Part shown: piece after piece, positions 41,501 through 49,726 of the stretch | Position numbering within the stretch: position 1 is the first letter of the stretch | How the letters are laid out: each line of letters begins with the position of its first letter | The notes under the pieces: generated by a model | Seen by the model: only the letters and a program-made list of their open reading frames with translations | Databases searched by the model: none | Told to the model about the DNA's origin: nothing | Position numbers and translations under genes: made by a program | From: Clostridia bacterium | GTDB lineage: Bacteria > Bacillota > Clostridia > Saccharofermentanales > Saccharofermentanaceae | DNA: 49,901 nt | Assembly: GCA_016287245.1 (NCBI GenBank) | Contig: JAEEWG010000020.1 | Location: 1 to 49,901 of the forward strand | Direction: 5' to 3'

Positions 41501-43331
41501 GTCCGTCACCATTTGCCTCATAGAGGATCGGGAGAACAACGGACTTAAAGCCCTTTCTCTTAATGTTCTTAACTGCCGCCAGTTCCTCATCCTTCAGGAT
41601 CGGGCTCGGCAGAGCGATATGACGGGCATCGGTCGCCTTCGGCTCGATGATGTTGCCTTCGTTTCCGAGGTACATTCTCTCCATGATGACGATGTCCTCA
41701 CGGATGCAGTCGATCGGCGGGTTCGTGACCTGGGCGAACAGCTGCTTAAAGTAGTTATAAAGGAGCTGCGGCTTATCAGAGAGCACCGCGATCGGACTGT
41801 CGTTACCCATAGCGCCGATCGCTTCGGCTCCGGTACTGGCCATCGGGATGACCATCTTTCTTATATCTTCGTAAGTGTAACCGAACATCTTCTGCTTGAC
41901 TTCGATGTCGGATACCGCGGACTTTCCTGCCTTCGCGGCCTTGGCCGGTGCTTTTGCCGAAGACTTATAATCGTCAACGAGATCAGAAAGTCTGACCATA
42001 TTCTCATCGATCCACTGCTTGTACGGATGCGCGGTCGCGACCTTCTTCTTGATCTCTTCGTTGGTGATGATCCTTCCTTCTTCGGTATCGATCAGGAGCA
42101 TTCTGCCCGGACGCAGACGGTTCTTGCTGATGACGCGGGACTCATCGATCGGCAGTACGCCGGCTTCCGAAGAGAGGATAACGTAACCGTCTTCTGTCAC
42201 GACATATCTAGCCGGACGAAGTCCGTTTCTATCGAGGGTCGCAACGATACTTCTGCCATCGGTAAATGCCAGCGCGGCAGGACCGTCCCATGGCTCCATG
42301 AGCATGCTGTTGTATTCGTAGAATGCCTTGACATCTTCGTCCATCTGCTCGTGCTTGATCCACGGTTCCGGGACCATCATCATGGCGGTCTCGGCCAGAG
42401 ATCTGCCGGACAGTGTCAGGAACTCAAGGGTGTTATCGAACATCGCCGAGTCGGAACCGTTCGGGTTGATGATCGGCAGTACTTTTTCCATATCATCGCC
42501 AAACGCCTTGTTGCTGATGGAAGCGGATCTTGCATACATCGCATTGATGTTACCGCGCAGGGTGTTGATCTCACCATTGTGGATCAGGTAGCGGTATGGA
42601 TGTGCACGCTCCCAGCTCGGGAAGGTGTTGGTGCTGTAACGAGAGTGAACGAGCGCCAGGGAGGAATCAAAGGACAGGTCCTTTAAGTCGAGATAGAAAG
42701 CATCCATCTGTTCCGGGGTGAGCATGCCCTTATAGACGATCGTTCTTGTGGAAAGACTTGCAAAATAGAAATAACGCGGATCGGTCTCTGTGAGCTCGAT
42801 CGTTCTCTTTTCGAGTTTCTTTCTGATAACATAAAGTGCGCGGTCAAATGCGATACCGGCCTTGGTCTTTTCGCCTCTGCCGATGAAGATCTGCGCGATG
42901 TACGGACGGTTCTCCTTCGCGGTCACGCCGATCGTACTTTCGTTGACCGGTGTATCACGCCAGCCGAGAACGATCTGACCTTCTTCTTCGACCGCCTTAT
43001 CGATGACCTTCATGCACTTTTCACGTGCATCGCTCTGTCTCGGAAGGAAGACCATTCCGACACCATAATCACCGAACTGGGGGAGTGTGATATTTTCTTC
43101 GGGACAAACTTTTCTGAAAAAAGCATCCGGGATCTGAAGGAGCATACCTGCACCGTCACCGGTGTTCTCGTCACTGCCCTCACCACCACGGTGTGCCAGA
43201 TTTGCAAGAATCTTAAGACCGTCTTTCACAGTCTGGTGGGAACGCTTGCCGTGAATGTTCACGACAAAACCGATACCGCACGCATCGTGTTCATATTCTG
43301 GAGAATACAGTCCTTGCTTTTGCATCATCAT
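38568..43331 (-). CDS. gltB: Glutamate synthase large subunit GltB with a Lys/Ala-rich C-terminal tail
   Basis: I place the start at ATG 43331 (1587 residues) after AGGAGG with eight-base spacing; an open frame to 43505 runs through the leader. Cys18 in [10 protein letters not shown] becomes the N-terminal nucleophile of the class II glutaminase after removal of 17 residues. The FMN-binding synthase domain (about 850-1250) contains the 3Fe-4S cysteines in [15 protein letters not shown], and the C-terminal beta-helix domain follows. Unlike most GltB, the last 55 or so residues are Lys/Ala/Thr-rich ([17 protein letters not shown]), resembling a histone H1 tail. It is co-transcribed with gltD. 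Confidence 0.97.
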   Translation of the reverse strand: MMMQKQGLYSPEYEHDACGIGFVVNIHGKRSHQTVKDGLKILANLAHRGGEGSDENTGDGAGMLLQIPDAFFRKVCPEENITLPQFGDYGVGMVFLPRQSDAREKCMKVIDKAVEEEGQIVLGWRDTPVNESTIGVTAKENRPYIAQIFIGRGEKTKAGIAFDRALYVIRKKLEKRTIELTETDPRYFYFASLSTRTIVYKGMLTPEQMDAFYLDLKDLSFDSSLALVHSRYSTNTFPSWERAHPYRYLIHNGEINTLRGNINAMYARSASISNKAFGDDMEKVLPIINPNGSDSAMFDNTLEFLTLSGRSLAETAMMMVPEPWIKHEQMDEDVKAFYEYNSMLMEPWDGPAALAFTDGRSIVATLDRNGLRPARYVVTEDGYVILSSEAGVLPIDESRVISKNRLRPGRMLLIDTEEGRIITNEEIKKKVATAHPYKQWIDENMVRLSDLVDDYKSSAKAPAKAAKAGKSAVSDIEVKQKMFGYTYEDIRKMVIPMASTGAEAIGAMGNDSPIAVLSDKPQLLYNYFKQLFAQVTNPPIDCIREDIVIMERMYLGNEGNIIEPKATDARHIALPSPILKDEELAAVKNIKRKGFKSVVLPILYEANGDGHTLEKAMDALCKAASEAVEKGTNILVLSDRDADADKSPIPALLAVSGLHQHLVRKGQRHMTSIVLESGEPREVHHFALLVGYGASAINPYMAYATIADEISHQRLDKDLDVAIDNYIEAARHGIVKILSKMGISAVKSYQGAQIFEALGIGEEVIDKYFTSTASRIGGIGLDEIAKEVGSRMEAAFKTADTQPGLATGGVYQWRKDGEYHMFNPKTIYQLQNAVRKGDYNLFKEYSRGLNEENERLCTIRGLLEFVPSKQPISIYEVEPVENIVKRFKTGAMSYGSISKEAHETLAIAMNRLGGKSNTGEGGEDPERYERMANGDSKMSAIKQVASGRFGVTSDYLVHAKEIQIKMAQGAKPGEGGQLPAGKVYPWIAKTRHSTPGVGLISPPPHHDIYSIEDLAELIHDLKNANRFARINVKLVSEVGVGTIAAGVAKARADVVLISGYDGGTGAAPRTSIRHAGLPWELGVAEAHQTLLLNDLRSRITVEADGKLLTGRDVAIACLLGAEEFGFATGPLVALGCAMMRVCNLDTCPFGVATQNPKLRAKFEGKPEYVVNFMRFIAEELREIMAQLGFRTIDEMVGRSDMLRVNKAIKFWKATGIDLSSILYRPQLDSTVITHHTVSQDHKLEDTLDYKVLIPLSEPAIHEDRKVSLSLEIHNTDRAAGTQLGSAITRVHGEKGLPDDSIDVHFRGSAGQSFGAFIPNGLTLRLEGDANDYVGKGLSGGKIIVRKDRDAAFRSEENTIIGNVALYGATSGTAYISGIAGERFCVRNSGATAVVEGVGDHGCEYMTGGRAIVLGPTGRNFAAGMSGGIAYVYDANGDFAQRCNQEMVELLPLSDPEEVEFVRSQISEHVRATQSTYAEHILTNFDDLIGRFVKVLPHDYAKFNEKLAEVKADGYEGDEAVLMAFELATGKAEAPIKVVEEKPVEKKEVKKAPAKKATASAKKAVSTKKTVSKKPASSTTRKGGKNNG

Positions 43332-43384
43332 TTTCTTTTCCTCCTCAGGTCCGAAAAGGTTCCCGGGGAAAATCAGAAAACAAC

Positions 43385-43453
43385 AAGGCACTAAGCCCTG
43401 CCGGTCCAGCTCACCGTATCTTTTCGGTGATCCCGGGAAGCACTTAGCGCCTT
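43385..43453 (-). promoter_or_regulatory. Structured 5' leader of gltB, candidate ANTAR or other RNA control element
   Basis: On the minus strand AAGGCGCTAAG (43453-43443) can pair with CTTAGTGCCTT (43395-43385) with one G-U. This encloses a CACCG/CGGTG hairpin with an eight-base loop. The 12-nt word AGCAAAGGCGCT (43457-43446) at the 5' edge is identical to one in the glnN leader at 49727-49738. It matches no riboswitch class I know. The leader is about 135 nt long. Confidence 0.6.
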
Positions 43454-43473
43454 TGCTAGTATTCGATGGATAC

Positions 43474-43513
43474 ATCTTACCAATTTGCAAGTTATAATGC
43501 AACAACTTGCAAA
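43474..43513 (-). promoter_or_regulatory. gltB promoter with a 30-bp inverted repeat
   Basis: On the minus strand TTGCAT (43502-43497) and TAAGAT (43479-43474) are 17 bases apart. TTTGCAAGTT (43484-43493) and AACTTGCAAA (43504-43513) are perfect inverted repeats around ten bases and bracket the -35. A related TGCAAGTT word lies upstream of glnN, so a common nitrogen regulator may bind here. It does not match the TnrA/GlnR box. Confidence 0.65.
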
Positions 43514-43587
43514 ATTAAGAGCAGAAAACGATAAAAAACGTACATTATTTGTTTGCCCACGCAACTCTCGCCGAGCAATTATTCATT

Positions 43588-44202
43588 TTATTGGGCAGTT
43601 TGCACAAGTAAACCGACCGCTTCATCAAAGCTCTGTGCTTTTCCGTTCTGAAGCATCATCTTTACCTTTACCATATGATATCTGCTCCGGAATTCCCGCG
43701 GGATCTGAGAATCATATTTCGCAAGGCCCTCACTTATTTCAGCGCGTTTCTGATTAAGCCCGGCAAGTTCTTCACGCAGCTCTGCACGTCTTTGCCTCGC
43801 GAATTCCGCCTGCTTAATTCTCTGCTCCTCCAGATACTTCCTCGTATTCTTTTCACGACGATGCTTAACGAAAATGATCAGTGCAATGAGTCCGATATTG
43901 GATATGAGGATCACTGCCCAGGCCACGGACTGATGCCAGCGTGTATGCTCATCCCAGTCCATCGCGAAAGACATTAAATAAATATATCCATCGATACCCA
44001 GGACAAAGAAGAACGCAATCACCTTAAATATCACAAGAATTCCCGTCTCAAACAGGCTCACATCCTGCGCCGGCTCCTGATACGAGCTCACAGGAGTATC
44101 CAGGATCTTTTCCTTATCACTGATCTCCTGATCCACCTTCTCCAGATCACTATAGTCCTTCGAGAGTTTCTCTGCTAATTCGATACTGTCTTTCATGTTC
44201 AT
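43588..44202 (-). CDS. Hypothetical membrane protein with coiled coils, 204 aa
   Basis: I do not recognise the family. ATG 44202 follows GGAGG by eight bases. An acidic N-terminal helical region of about 45 residues precedes two membrane helices (about 52-76 and 91-110). A long, charged, probably coiled-coil helix follows (KYLEEQRIKQAEFARQRRAELREELAGLNQKRAEI), then a C-terminal QSFDEAVGLLVQ. Both ends should be cytoplasmic. It lies between the gltB leader and a repeat-rich stretch and seems to be a single-gene unit. Confidence 0.7.
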   Translation of the reverse strand: MNMKDSIELAEKLSKDYSDLEKVDQEISDKEKILDTPVSSYQEPAQDVSLFETGILVIFKVIAFFFVLGIDGYIYLMSFAMDWDEHTRWHQSVAWAVILISNIGLIALIIFVKHRREKNTRKYLEEQRIKQAEFARQRRAELREELAGLNQKRAEISEGLAKYDSQIPREFRSRYHMVKVKMMLQNGKAQSFDEAVGLLVQTAQ

Positions 44203-44450
44203 TTTCCGATCCTCCGTGAATCGTCTTGATCAGGCGCCCTGTTCCAACCTTGTTGATATAACAATATCACCATCATCATCGAATTGCAATAGATTTTTAT
44301 CGTTATTCGATAAAATTATTCCGATATTCATCAATTTACCAGGATCCGGCATCATACAACAAGAGAACCGTAGCCTCGCCACATAGACTTAGGATTTCTC
44401 CTTCATACTGCAGGGTTGCTGTTGAATAACACTTTTTCAAATTCATACGG

Positions 44451-44750
44451 CAGGGGTTTGTGCCAACTGCGCAATTCCCCATGACTGTTTATAAGAGATA
44501 AAACATGGCTATTTGAAATAAGTGCGATTCCCCATGACTGTTTTTAAGTAAAAAAACATGGCTATTGGGAAAAAGCGCGATTCCCCATGACCTCTTCGGC
44601 ATGGGAATTCGGATATTCTTGAATTTCCCATGACGATTTTCCTCTTTTTCGGCATGGGGATTTTTAGGAACACGCTTTTCCCATGATTTCTTCTTCCCAC
44701 TCAGGGCAGAAAAAGGCATGGGAATCTTTAAGAATCGCGCGTCCCACATG
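44451..44750. repeat. Array of six 33-nt hairpin units (CATGGG-N21-CCCATG)
   Basis: Units lie at 44451-44483, 44504-44536, 44557-44589, 44600-44632, 44653-44685 and 44718-44750. Each begins CATGG(G) (the first CAGGGG) and ends CCCATG (the last CCACATG) at exactly 33 nt. Gaps between units are 20, 20, 10, 20 and 32 bases. Inner sequence is partly conserved (GATT..T.AGGAA..CGC). The array dominates the 725-bp gene-free stretch 44203-44927. The rest of that stretch has a TTCATACKGCAGGG word at 44402 and 44442 and CCTCGC words near 44800, but no coding sequence. Confidence 0.85.
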
Positions 44751-44860
44751 ATTTCCTTTCTTCGCAAGCAGGATCATCGCTCACAAAAAAGGCGAAACCT
44801 CGCAGCCTCGCCACCTCGCAGCTCACAGCTTCGCCACGACGCAACGTCCTCTGCGGTGTC

Positions 44861-44898
44861 CACAAAAAAGGACCTCCCGATTTCCCGGAAGGTCCTTT
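44861..44898 (-). terminator. Terminator of the 45658-44928 gene pair
   Basis: On the minus strand 44898-44885 and 44879-44867 form a long stem (AAAGGACCTTCCGG with its complement) followed by TTTTTTG. It lies about 30 bases beyond the stop of the 80-residue gene. Confidence 0.85.
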
Positions 44899-44927
44899 CT
44901 TACTTTACGAATACGAACGTTTTCTGA

Positions 44928-45170
44928 TCAGTTGTGAAGAGCGGCGACCGCTGCATCGTAATCTTTTTTCTTTACATATACGGAGCAGATCGTGGGGCCG
45001 GAAGAAGTCTGTCCGAAGCGTCCGACGGCACCGCCCCGTCCGATATCGGCTCCGTGATTTCCGGAATCGGTCTTAATGTCGTACTTGAGGCCCGCTTTTT
45101 TGAGCTTGTTGATTACCTCAAAATACTTCTCATCCTTGTTTCCGGTATAAACTTCTCTCTTTAATAACAT
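44928..45170 (-). CDS. Small protein, 80 aa, DUF2007-like
   Basis: The protein starts at MLLKREVYTGNKDEKYFEV and ends SVYVKKKDYDAAVAAL. The order strand-helix-loop-strand-helix, with a final KKDYDAA helix, resembles DUF2007-type small putative signalling proteins; the match is by pattern only. A Gly-rich loop (GRGGAVGRFG) lies in the middle. It is 41 bases after a membrane-anchored hypothetical gene and shares its terminator. Confidence 0.7.
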   Translation of the reverse strand: MLLKREVYTGNKDEKYFEVINKLKKAGLKYDIKTDSGNHGADIGRGGAVGRFGQTSSGPTICSVYVKKKDYDAAVAALHN

Positions 45171-45211
45171 CTCTACTGACCTGTTCTTTCTTACTTATTA
45201 GATCAAGCAAC

Positions 45212-45658
45212 TCACTTGATTTTTCCGCCCTGCATTCTCTGGACATTGGCTGCATTTCTCGTAATGAGATCTGCCACTTCGTCAACGCTCTGTCCGACCG
45301 GTACAGTAAATGTCTTATAACCCTTTTCCTTCAAAGGCTTCTTCGAAGGTGTGAGATAATCGCCCTTCATGGCCTTCTGTCCGACGTCGAGAAGCGAGAA
45401 CGTATTCTTATAGGTAGCTACAAAAGCTACATCCGCAAGATTCCAGATCTTATATCCGGAAAGTGTGCCGGACTTCAGCGGGAATGCGAATTCACCTTCC
45501 TCTGTGATCATGTACATCCCGTAAGAATCCTTTACGTGATGCTCTGCTGCGAACTGATCATCGATCTTCTTACTGGCCTTTTTGTCTGCCTGAGAAAGAA
45601 ATGCGACCAGTCCGATAAATCCACCAACGATCGCTCCGCCAATTACATACTTGATCAT
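45212..45658 (-). CDS. Hypothetical membrane-anchored protein, 148 aa
   Basis: I do not recognise this protein. The N-terminus is one Gly-rich membrane helix (YVIGGAIVGGFIGLVAFL) followed by a soluble domain of about 120 residues with EEGEFAFPLKSGTLSGYKIWNLADVAFVATYKN. This is likely a small beta-rich domain that would lie in the cytoplasm or outside, depending on topology. ATG 45658 is 13 bases after GGAGGGGG. The next gene follows at 41 bases. Confidence 0.7.
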   Translation of the reverse strand: MIKYVIGGAIVGGFIGLVAFLSQADKKASKKIDDQFAAEHHVKDSYGMYMITEEGEFAFPLKSGTLSGYKIWNLADVAFVATYKNTFSLLDVGQKAMKGDYLTPSKKPLKEKGYKTFTVPVGQSVDEVADLITRNAANVQRMQGGKIK

Positions 45659-45700
45659 GTCAATAACCCCCTCCTGTATTCCATCAATATACCAACCTTA

Positions 45701-45719
45701 CGTGAATCTTTCGTTCACG
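45701..45719. promoter_or_regulatory. Palindrome CGTGAA-N7-TTCACG
   Basis: This perfect dyad with six-base arms lies in the divergent gap between a hypothetical gene pair and the YdcF-like gene, about 43 bases upstream of the minus-strand gene. It could be an operator. No regulator gene is adjacent. Confidence 0.35.
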
Positions 45720-45896
45720 AATTAAAAGTAGTTTACCATAAGAGAATTCACTGTGTCATCTATAATATATTGCCTCCGGTTATGACGGAAATGTCACCTG
45801 AGCCTTACGGATACGTCATTTCAAGGTTCCCATCTCATGTTAAGATAACCTCAAAAGTCGAAAATGTTTATCGAAAAAATTATGAGGAAAACAATC

Positions 45897-46703
45897 ATGA
45901 CGGATAATAAAGTAAAAATCATCTCTATATCCCGAATCCTCCGCGCGGTATTCTTTGTTCTTTCCGCCGGACTGATGATCCTTTTCCTTTTGGAGATCAT
46001 TAAAGGATACGGGAGAAACATCATCACCATTTCGGGCTTTCTTCTGTCCCTGATGGTCTTCACATACACGATCTTTTTCCATCTGATCAACAGCTGGATC
46101 GTGCGCATCAGAAACAGAAACAAGCCGGCACGCTGTGCTGTAAACGCAGTGATCACCACCGTGATCCTCGGCCTGGCCTACGTGATCACCGCCACTTCCC
46201 TGATGATCGCTTATGCCAATCGAAAAGCACCGTTATCCGATCGTCCTCCGGTCGTAGTCGTCCTGGGATGTTATGTCGCAGACGGACAGCCGAGTACACT
46301 TCTTTCGGAACGTATCATGACTGCTTACGATTATCTTTCCGAGCATCCGGAATGCCCGTGTATCGTATCCGGCGGTCAGGGCGATGACGAGTCGATCTCG
46401 GAAGCCGAGTGCATGTACAGAGAGCTTGTAAATATGGGTATCTCTTCCGACAGGATCTATAAGGAAGACCGCTCTACGAGCACGAGAGAAAACCTCGACT
46501 TCAGTAAGGAGATCATGGAAAGAGAGAACCTGGGCGACACCGCCGTAATCGTCACGAATGCCTGGCACGAACTCCGTGCGAGCATGATCGCATCAGACCT
46601 TGATCTGCCGTGCGGTCTGGAAGGTGCATCCACACCTCCGTGGCGCCTGCCGAGTAACTATCTGCGTGAACTGGCAGGTATCATCTATCAGCTGGTCTTC
46701 TGA
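45897..46703 (+). CDS. YdcF/SanA-ElyC family (DUF218) membrane protein
   Basis: ATG 45897 (268 residues) follows AGGAAA by seven bases. Four membrane helices lie in the first 110 residues. The DUF218 domain follows: PPVVVVLGCYVADGQPSTLLSERIMTA, CIVSGGQGDDESISEAECMYREL, YKEDRSTSTRENLDFSKEIM and VIVTNAWHELRASMIA. These acidic and His/Arg motifs are conserved in YdcF-like proteins, which have been linked to cell-envelope integrity and vancomycin sensitivity in E. coli (SanA/ElyC). The precise reaction is not known. A bidirectional terminator separates it from dapL. Confidence 0.88.
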   Translation: MTDNKVKIISISRILRAVFFVLSAGLMILFLLEIIKGYGRNIITISGFLLSLMVFTYTIFFHLINSWIVRIRNRNKPARCAVNAVITTVILGLAYVITATSLMIAYANRKAPLSDRPPVVVVLGCYVADGQPSTLLSERIMTAYDYLSEHPECPCIVSGGQGDDESISEAECMYRELVNMGISSDRIYKEDRSTSTRENLDFSKEIMERENLGDTAVIVTNAWHELRASMIASDLDLPCGLEGASTPPWRLPSNYLRELAGIIYQLVF

Positions 46704-46737
46704 TCCCATTGAAGATCATTTCATATAATACTCACCG

Positions 46738-46782
46738 AAAAGAAAAGACACGGGGCGCCTGCCTTCGTGTCTTTTCTTTTTT
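46738..46782. terminator. Bidirectional terminator between the YdcF-like gene and dapL
   Basis: AAAAGAAAAGACACG (46738-46752) pairs perfectly with 46766-46780 around 13 bases. A-rich and T-rich flanks allow termination in both directions. Confidence 0.88.
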
Positions 46783-46786
46783 GCTG

Positions 46787-47971
46787 TTAACCGTAGATCT
46801 CCCGGATGCGCTTCATCGCTTCGATCGTGTTATCGCGGGTGTTAAAGGAGGTGAACCTCACATATCCTTCCCCGCAGTCACCAAAACCGGAACCCGGTGT
46901 GCAGATGACATTCGCGCGGACCAGAAGATCGTCGAAGAAGGCCCAGGAGCGCATCTCACTTGGACACTTGACCCAAAGGTACGGAGAGTTCTTGCCGCCG
47001 GTAAAAGGCCACTTGAGCTCAGAAAAAGTCTCCGCCATGATGCGGGCATTTTCCTTATAGTACGCGACATTTTCCATGATCTCGGCAAGACCCTGATCCT
47101 TAAGGACCGCAGCTGCCGCTCTCTGGACCGGATAGGATACTCCGTTGAACTTGGTCGTCTGGCGTCTAAGCCACATCTTCCGAAGCTGGATGCCGTCTCT
47201 TACAAGTCCGCCGGGAACGATCGTATATCCGCATCTGGTACCGGTAAAGCCTGCTGTCTTGGAAAGCGAGCAGAACTCGATGGCACAGGAGCGTGCCCCT
47301 TCGATCGCAAAGATCGTTCTCGGGATCTCGGGATCCGAGATAAAAGATTCATAGGCCGCATCGTAAAGGATCACGGAACCGTGGGCATTGGCAAAATCGA
47401 CCCACTGCTGAAGGCGGTCCTTATCGTAGGCGGCACCGGTCGGGTTATTCGGAGAGCAAAGATAGATGATGTCGGCCGTAAGATCCGGATCCGGCATCGG
47501 GAGGAAGCCGTTTTCCGCCGTGGCAGCAAGCTTGACGATCTTTCTTCCGGCCATGACGTTCGTATCGACATACACCGGATAGACCGGATCGGTCACGGCA
47601 ACGACGTTATCCACATCGAAGATATCGAGGATGTTTCCGAGATCGCTCTTGGCACCGTCCGAGACGAAGATCTCATCACTGAAGATCTTCACACCGCTCG
47701 TGCGCTGATAGTAATCGGCGATCTCATCCCGTAAGAATTCATATCCCTGTTCCGGGCCATATCCGTGAAAACCTTCCGCGGTGCCCATCTCTTCTGCCGC
47801 CTTGATGAGCGCGTCGACTGCAGACTTGCTAAGCGGTCTGGTCACATCGCCGATACCCATCTTGATCAGAGATGCGCCGTGGTTTTCCGCCATATACTTA
47901 CGAACTCTCTCGGCGATCTCCGAAAACAGATATGTCTCTTCGATATTCTGGTAATTCTTGTTGATCTTCAT
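46787..47971 (-). CDS. dapL: LL-diaminopimelate aminotransferase DapL
   Basis: The 394-residue PLP enzyme converts tetrahydrodipicolinate directly to LL-diaminopimelate, bypassing the acylated DapC/D/E steps. The N-terminal block YLFSEIAERVRKYMAENHGASLIKMGIGDVTRPL and the PLP-lysine segment SLSKTAGFTGTRCGY are typical of DapL. YLCSPNNPTGAAYD and LYDAAYESFISD are the substrate and PLP blocks. It follows dapF by 57 bases on the same strand, so the two steps from tetrahydrodipicolinate to meso-DAP are encoded together. AGGAGG precedes the ATG. Confidence 0.97.
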   Translation of the reverse strand: MKINKNYQNIEETYLFSEIAERVRKYMAENHGASLIKMGIGDVTRPLSKSAVDALIKAAEEMGTAEGFHGYGPEQGYEFLRDEIADYYQRTSGVKIFSDEIFVSDGAKSDLGNILDIFDVDNVVAVTDPVYPVYVDTNVMAGRKIVKLAATAENGFLPMPDPDLTADIIYLCSPNNPTGAAYDKDRLQQWVDFANAHGSVILYDAAYESFISDPEIPRTIFAIEGARSCAIEFCSLSKTAGFTGTRCGYTIVPGGLVRDGIQLRKMWLRRQTTKFNGVSYPVQRAAAAVLKDQGLAEIMENVAYYKENARIMAETFSELKWPFTGGKNSPYLWVKCPSEMRSWAFFDDLLVRANVICTPGSGFGDCGEGYVRFTSFNTRDNTIEAMKRIREIYG

Positions 47972-48028
47972 TTTTCTTCTTCCTCCTACTTCTCTACATC
48001 GCGCTTCTTTGCGCCCTACACATAATTC

Positions 48029-48871
48029 TTATACTTCGATTTCACCGGTAAAACTGATCACGGCCGGTCCTGTCATGAGGACTCGTTCGTCCGTGTAGTT
48101 GATCACAAGCTCGCCGCCGTTTAGGATCACGCGGACATCTTCACCCTTCTTCGTATGACCGTTCAGGCAGGCCGCCACGACTGTCGCACATGTGCCGGTG
48201 CCGCAGGCCCAGGTCTCGCCGGCGCCTCTTTCCCAGACACGCATACGAAGAAGTCCTTCTCCCCTGATCTCCGCAAATTCCGTATTCACTCTGGCCGGGA
48301 ATACCGGATGATGCTCAAACTTCGGACCGAGGGAAGGAAGATCGAGATCCTCGACATTATCCAGGAAAAGGACCGCATGCGGATTTCCCATGGACACGCA
48401 GGTGATGTGATATTCCTTACCGTCCACTTCCAGTTCACGGTCGATGACGGCATCTCCTTCCAGATCCACCGGGATCAGCTGGGGAGAAAGGATCGCGCGG
48501 CCCATATCGACCGTCGCGCCGGTCGCTTCGTTATTTTCATCGCAGATCATCTTCAGTGTCTTGATCCCGCACTTGGTCTCGATCGTCAGTGTATCCTTCT
48601 TGACGTTCCAGATGTCATGAATGAACTTTCCGACACAGCGGATCCCGTTGCCGCACATCTCACTTTCCGAGCCGTCGAGATTGAACATGATCATTCTTCC
48701 ATCTGCGACTTCCGAGGGTGCGACGAGGATCAGCCCGTCCGATCCGATTCCGTAGTGTCGGTCGGAGATCTTGACTGCGAGCGCCGAAGGATCCCCGATC
48801 TGGTACTTTCTGGCATCGATGTATACATAATCGTTTCCGCATCCCTGCATCTTAACGAATTCGTACTTCAT
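48029..48871 (-). CDS. dapF: Diaminopimelate epimerase DapF
   Basis: The 280-residue enzyme epimerises LL-DAP to meso-DAP for lysine and peptidoglycan. The two catalytic cysteines lie in SEMCGNGIRCVGK and WACGTGTCATVVA. The N-terminal MQGCGNDYVYID and VSMGNPHAVLF are further family blocks. GAGGAGG precedes ATG 48871. It forms an operon with dapL and starts 46 bases after the ANTAR gene, so all three may be on one transcript. Confidence 0.97.
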   Translation of the reverse strand: MKYEFVKMQGCGNDYVYIDARKYQIGDPSALAVKISDRHYGIGSDGLILVAPSEVADGRMIMFNLDGSESEMCGNGIRCVGKFIHDIWNVKKDTLTIETKCGIKTLKMICDENNEATGATVDMGRAILSPQLIPVDLEGDAVIDRELEVDGKEYHITCVSMGNPHAVLFLDNVEDLDLPSLGPKFEHHPVFPARVNTEFAEIRGEGLLRMRVWERGAGETWACGTGTCATVVAACLNGHTKKGEDVRVILNGGELVINYTDERVLMTGPAVISFTGEIEV

Positions 48872-48917
48872 GTTGCCTCCTCATATATATCTAATGATTA
48901 AAAACTGTTTTTATTTC

Positions 48918-49502
48918 CTATTCTTCGTATGTCCTGATGATCTCATAGGCGACATCCGATCTCGTTCTTCCGCTGTTCATGGCTTCTTTTTCGATGAACT
49001 TGTGCGCCTCTTCCTCGGTAAAAGATAGTGTCTGCATAAGCAGGAGCTTGGCTCTCGTGATGACTTTCTCATCATCGAGTTTTTTCTTTAATGCCCCGAG
49101 CCTGATGTGGGCCATGTCCGCGGAATTGATCGCTGTGGTAAAAGAACTCTGCTTCAGTGGTTTGACGAGGATCGTCGCACCGAGGTCGAGAAGCTTCTCT
49201 CTTGCTTTCTTTTCCTCTTCGGTTTTAAACTGCGTCTCATCCGCCAGGAAAAGGATCACGGACGTGGGATGGGAAGCGGCGGCCGAGCAGGCACGAAGCG
49301 CTTTGGGATCCGAGATCGAAGACTCGACGATCAGAAGTCCGTAGTCTCCTCTTTTGGCTGCGCGGAGTCCTTCATCCGAGATCTGGCTCCACACGACTTC
49401 GTGCGGATGCTTGAGGCTCTTGACGATGAAATTCTCCAGTGTACGGCTTGCGCCCATCTCGCGGCGCAGGATCAATACTTTATCTATACCTGTAGAACTC
49501 AT
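48918..49502 (-). CDS. ANTAR domain response regulator, probable regulator of glnN/gltB
   Basis: The 194-residue protein has a receiver-like domain (1-125) and a C-terminal ANTAR RNA-binding domain (about 130-190: ITRAKLLLMQTLSFTEEEAH and GRTRSDVAYEII). The receiver seems inactive as a phosphoacceptor, since the position of the Asp reads LLIVESSISD and the N-terminal acidic pair is missing, while the late Lys (LVKPL) is kept. ANTAR proteins act as antiterminators by binding paired hairpins with six-base loops. It is divergent from glnN, whose leader has such a hairpin. AGAGGTGAC precedes ATG 49502. Confidence 0.93.
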   Translation of the reverse strand: MSSTGIDKVLILRREMGASRTLENFIVKSLKHPHEVVWSQISDEGLRAAKRGDYGLLIVESSISDPKALRACSAAASHPTSVILFLADETQFKTEEEKKAREKLLDLGATILVKPLKQSSFTTAINSADMAHIRLGALKKKLDDEKVITRAKLLLMQTLSFTEEEAHKFIEKEAMNSGRTRSDVAYEIIRTYEE

Positions 49503-49652
49503 ATCATGTCACCTCTTTTCAGATCGGTTTGCAGTGGCTTACTTACAACCTAATAATAATCTACTCTTGAATTGCCAGTTTTGCAACTTTTCTTTCGCAA
49601 AAATTCATTCTGTGTGAAAAATCGTTCATTTTCATTGGTGGTTTTCGCAAAT

Positions 49653-49670
49653 AATGCAAGTTTGTGCATT
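49653..49670. promoter_or_regulatory. Inverted repeat AATGCA-N6-TGCATT upstream of glnN
   Basis: This perfect dyad contains the word TGCAAGTT, which also makes up the inverted repeat at the gltB promoter. A further ATGCA follows at 49676. It ends 17 bases before the -35 of glnN. It may be the binding site of an unidentified nitrogen regulator. Confidence 0.5.
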
Positions 49671-49687
49671 TTGTCATGCATTTTCTG

Positions 49688-49720
49688 TTGACAGCAGAAT
49701 CCTTTTGCTTTATTCTGCTG
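49688..49720 (+). promoter_or_regulatory. glnN promoter with an internal palindrome
   Basis: TTGACA (49688-49693) and TATTCT (49711-49716) are 17 bases apart. CAGCAGAAT (49692-49700) and ATTCTGCTG (49712-49720) form a perfect dyad that spans from the -35 through the -10, so a protein bound here would exclude RNA polymerase. Confidence 0.75.
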
Positions 49721-49726
49721 ACATAA

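Noticed and set aside
43385..43453. Glutamine, SAM, lysine or T-box riboswitch in the gltB leader
   Set aside because: None of the conserved motifs of these classes could be found. Only a generic structured leader is supported.
44489..44767. 92-codon and 63-codon minus-strand frames in the 33-nt hairpin array
   Set aside because: Most of the units recur with a 53-nt period, which is not a multiple of three, so the reading frame is not kept between units. No ribosome site is present.
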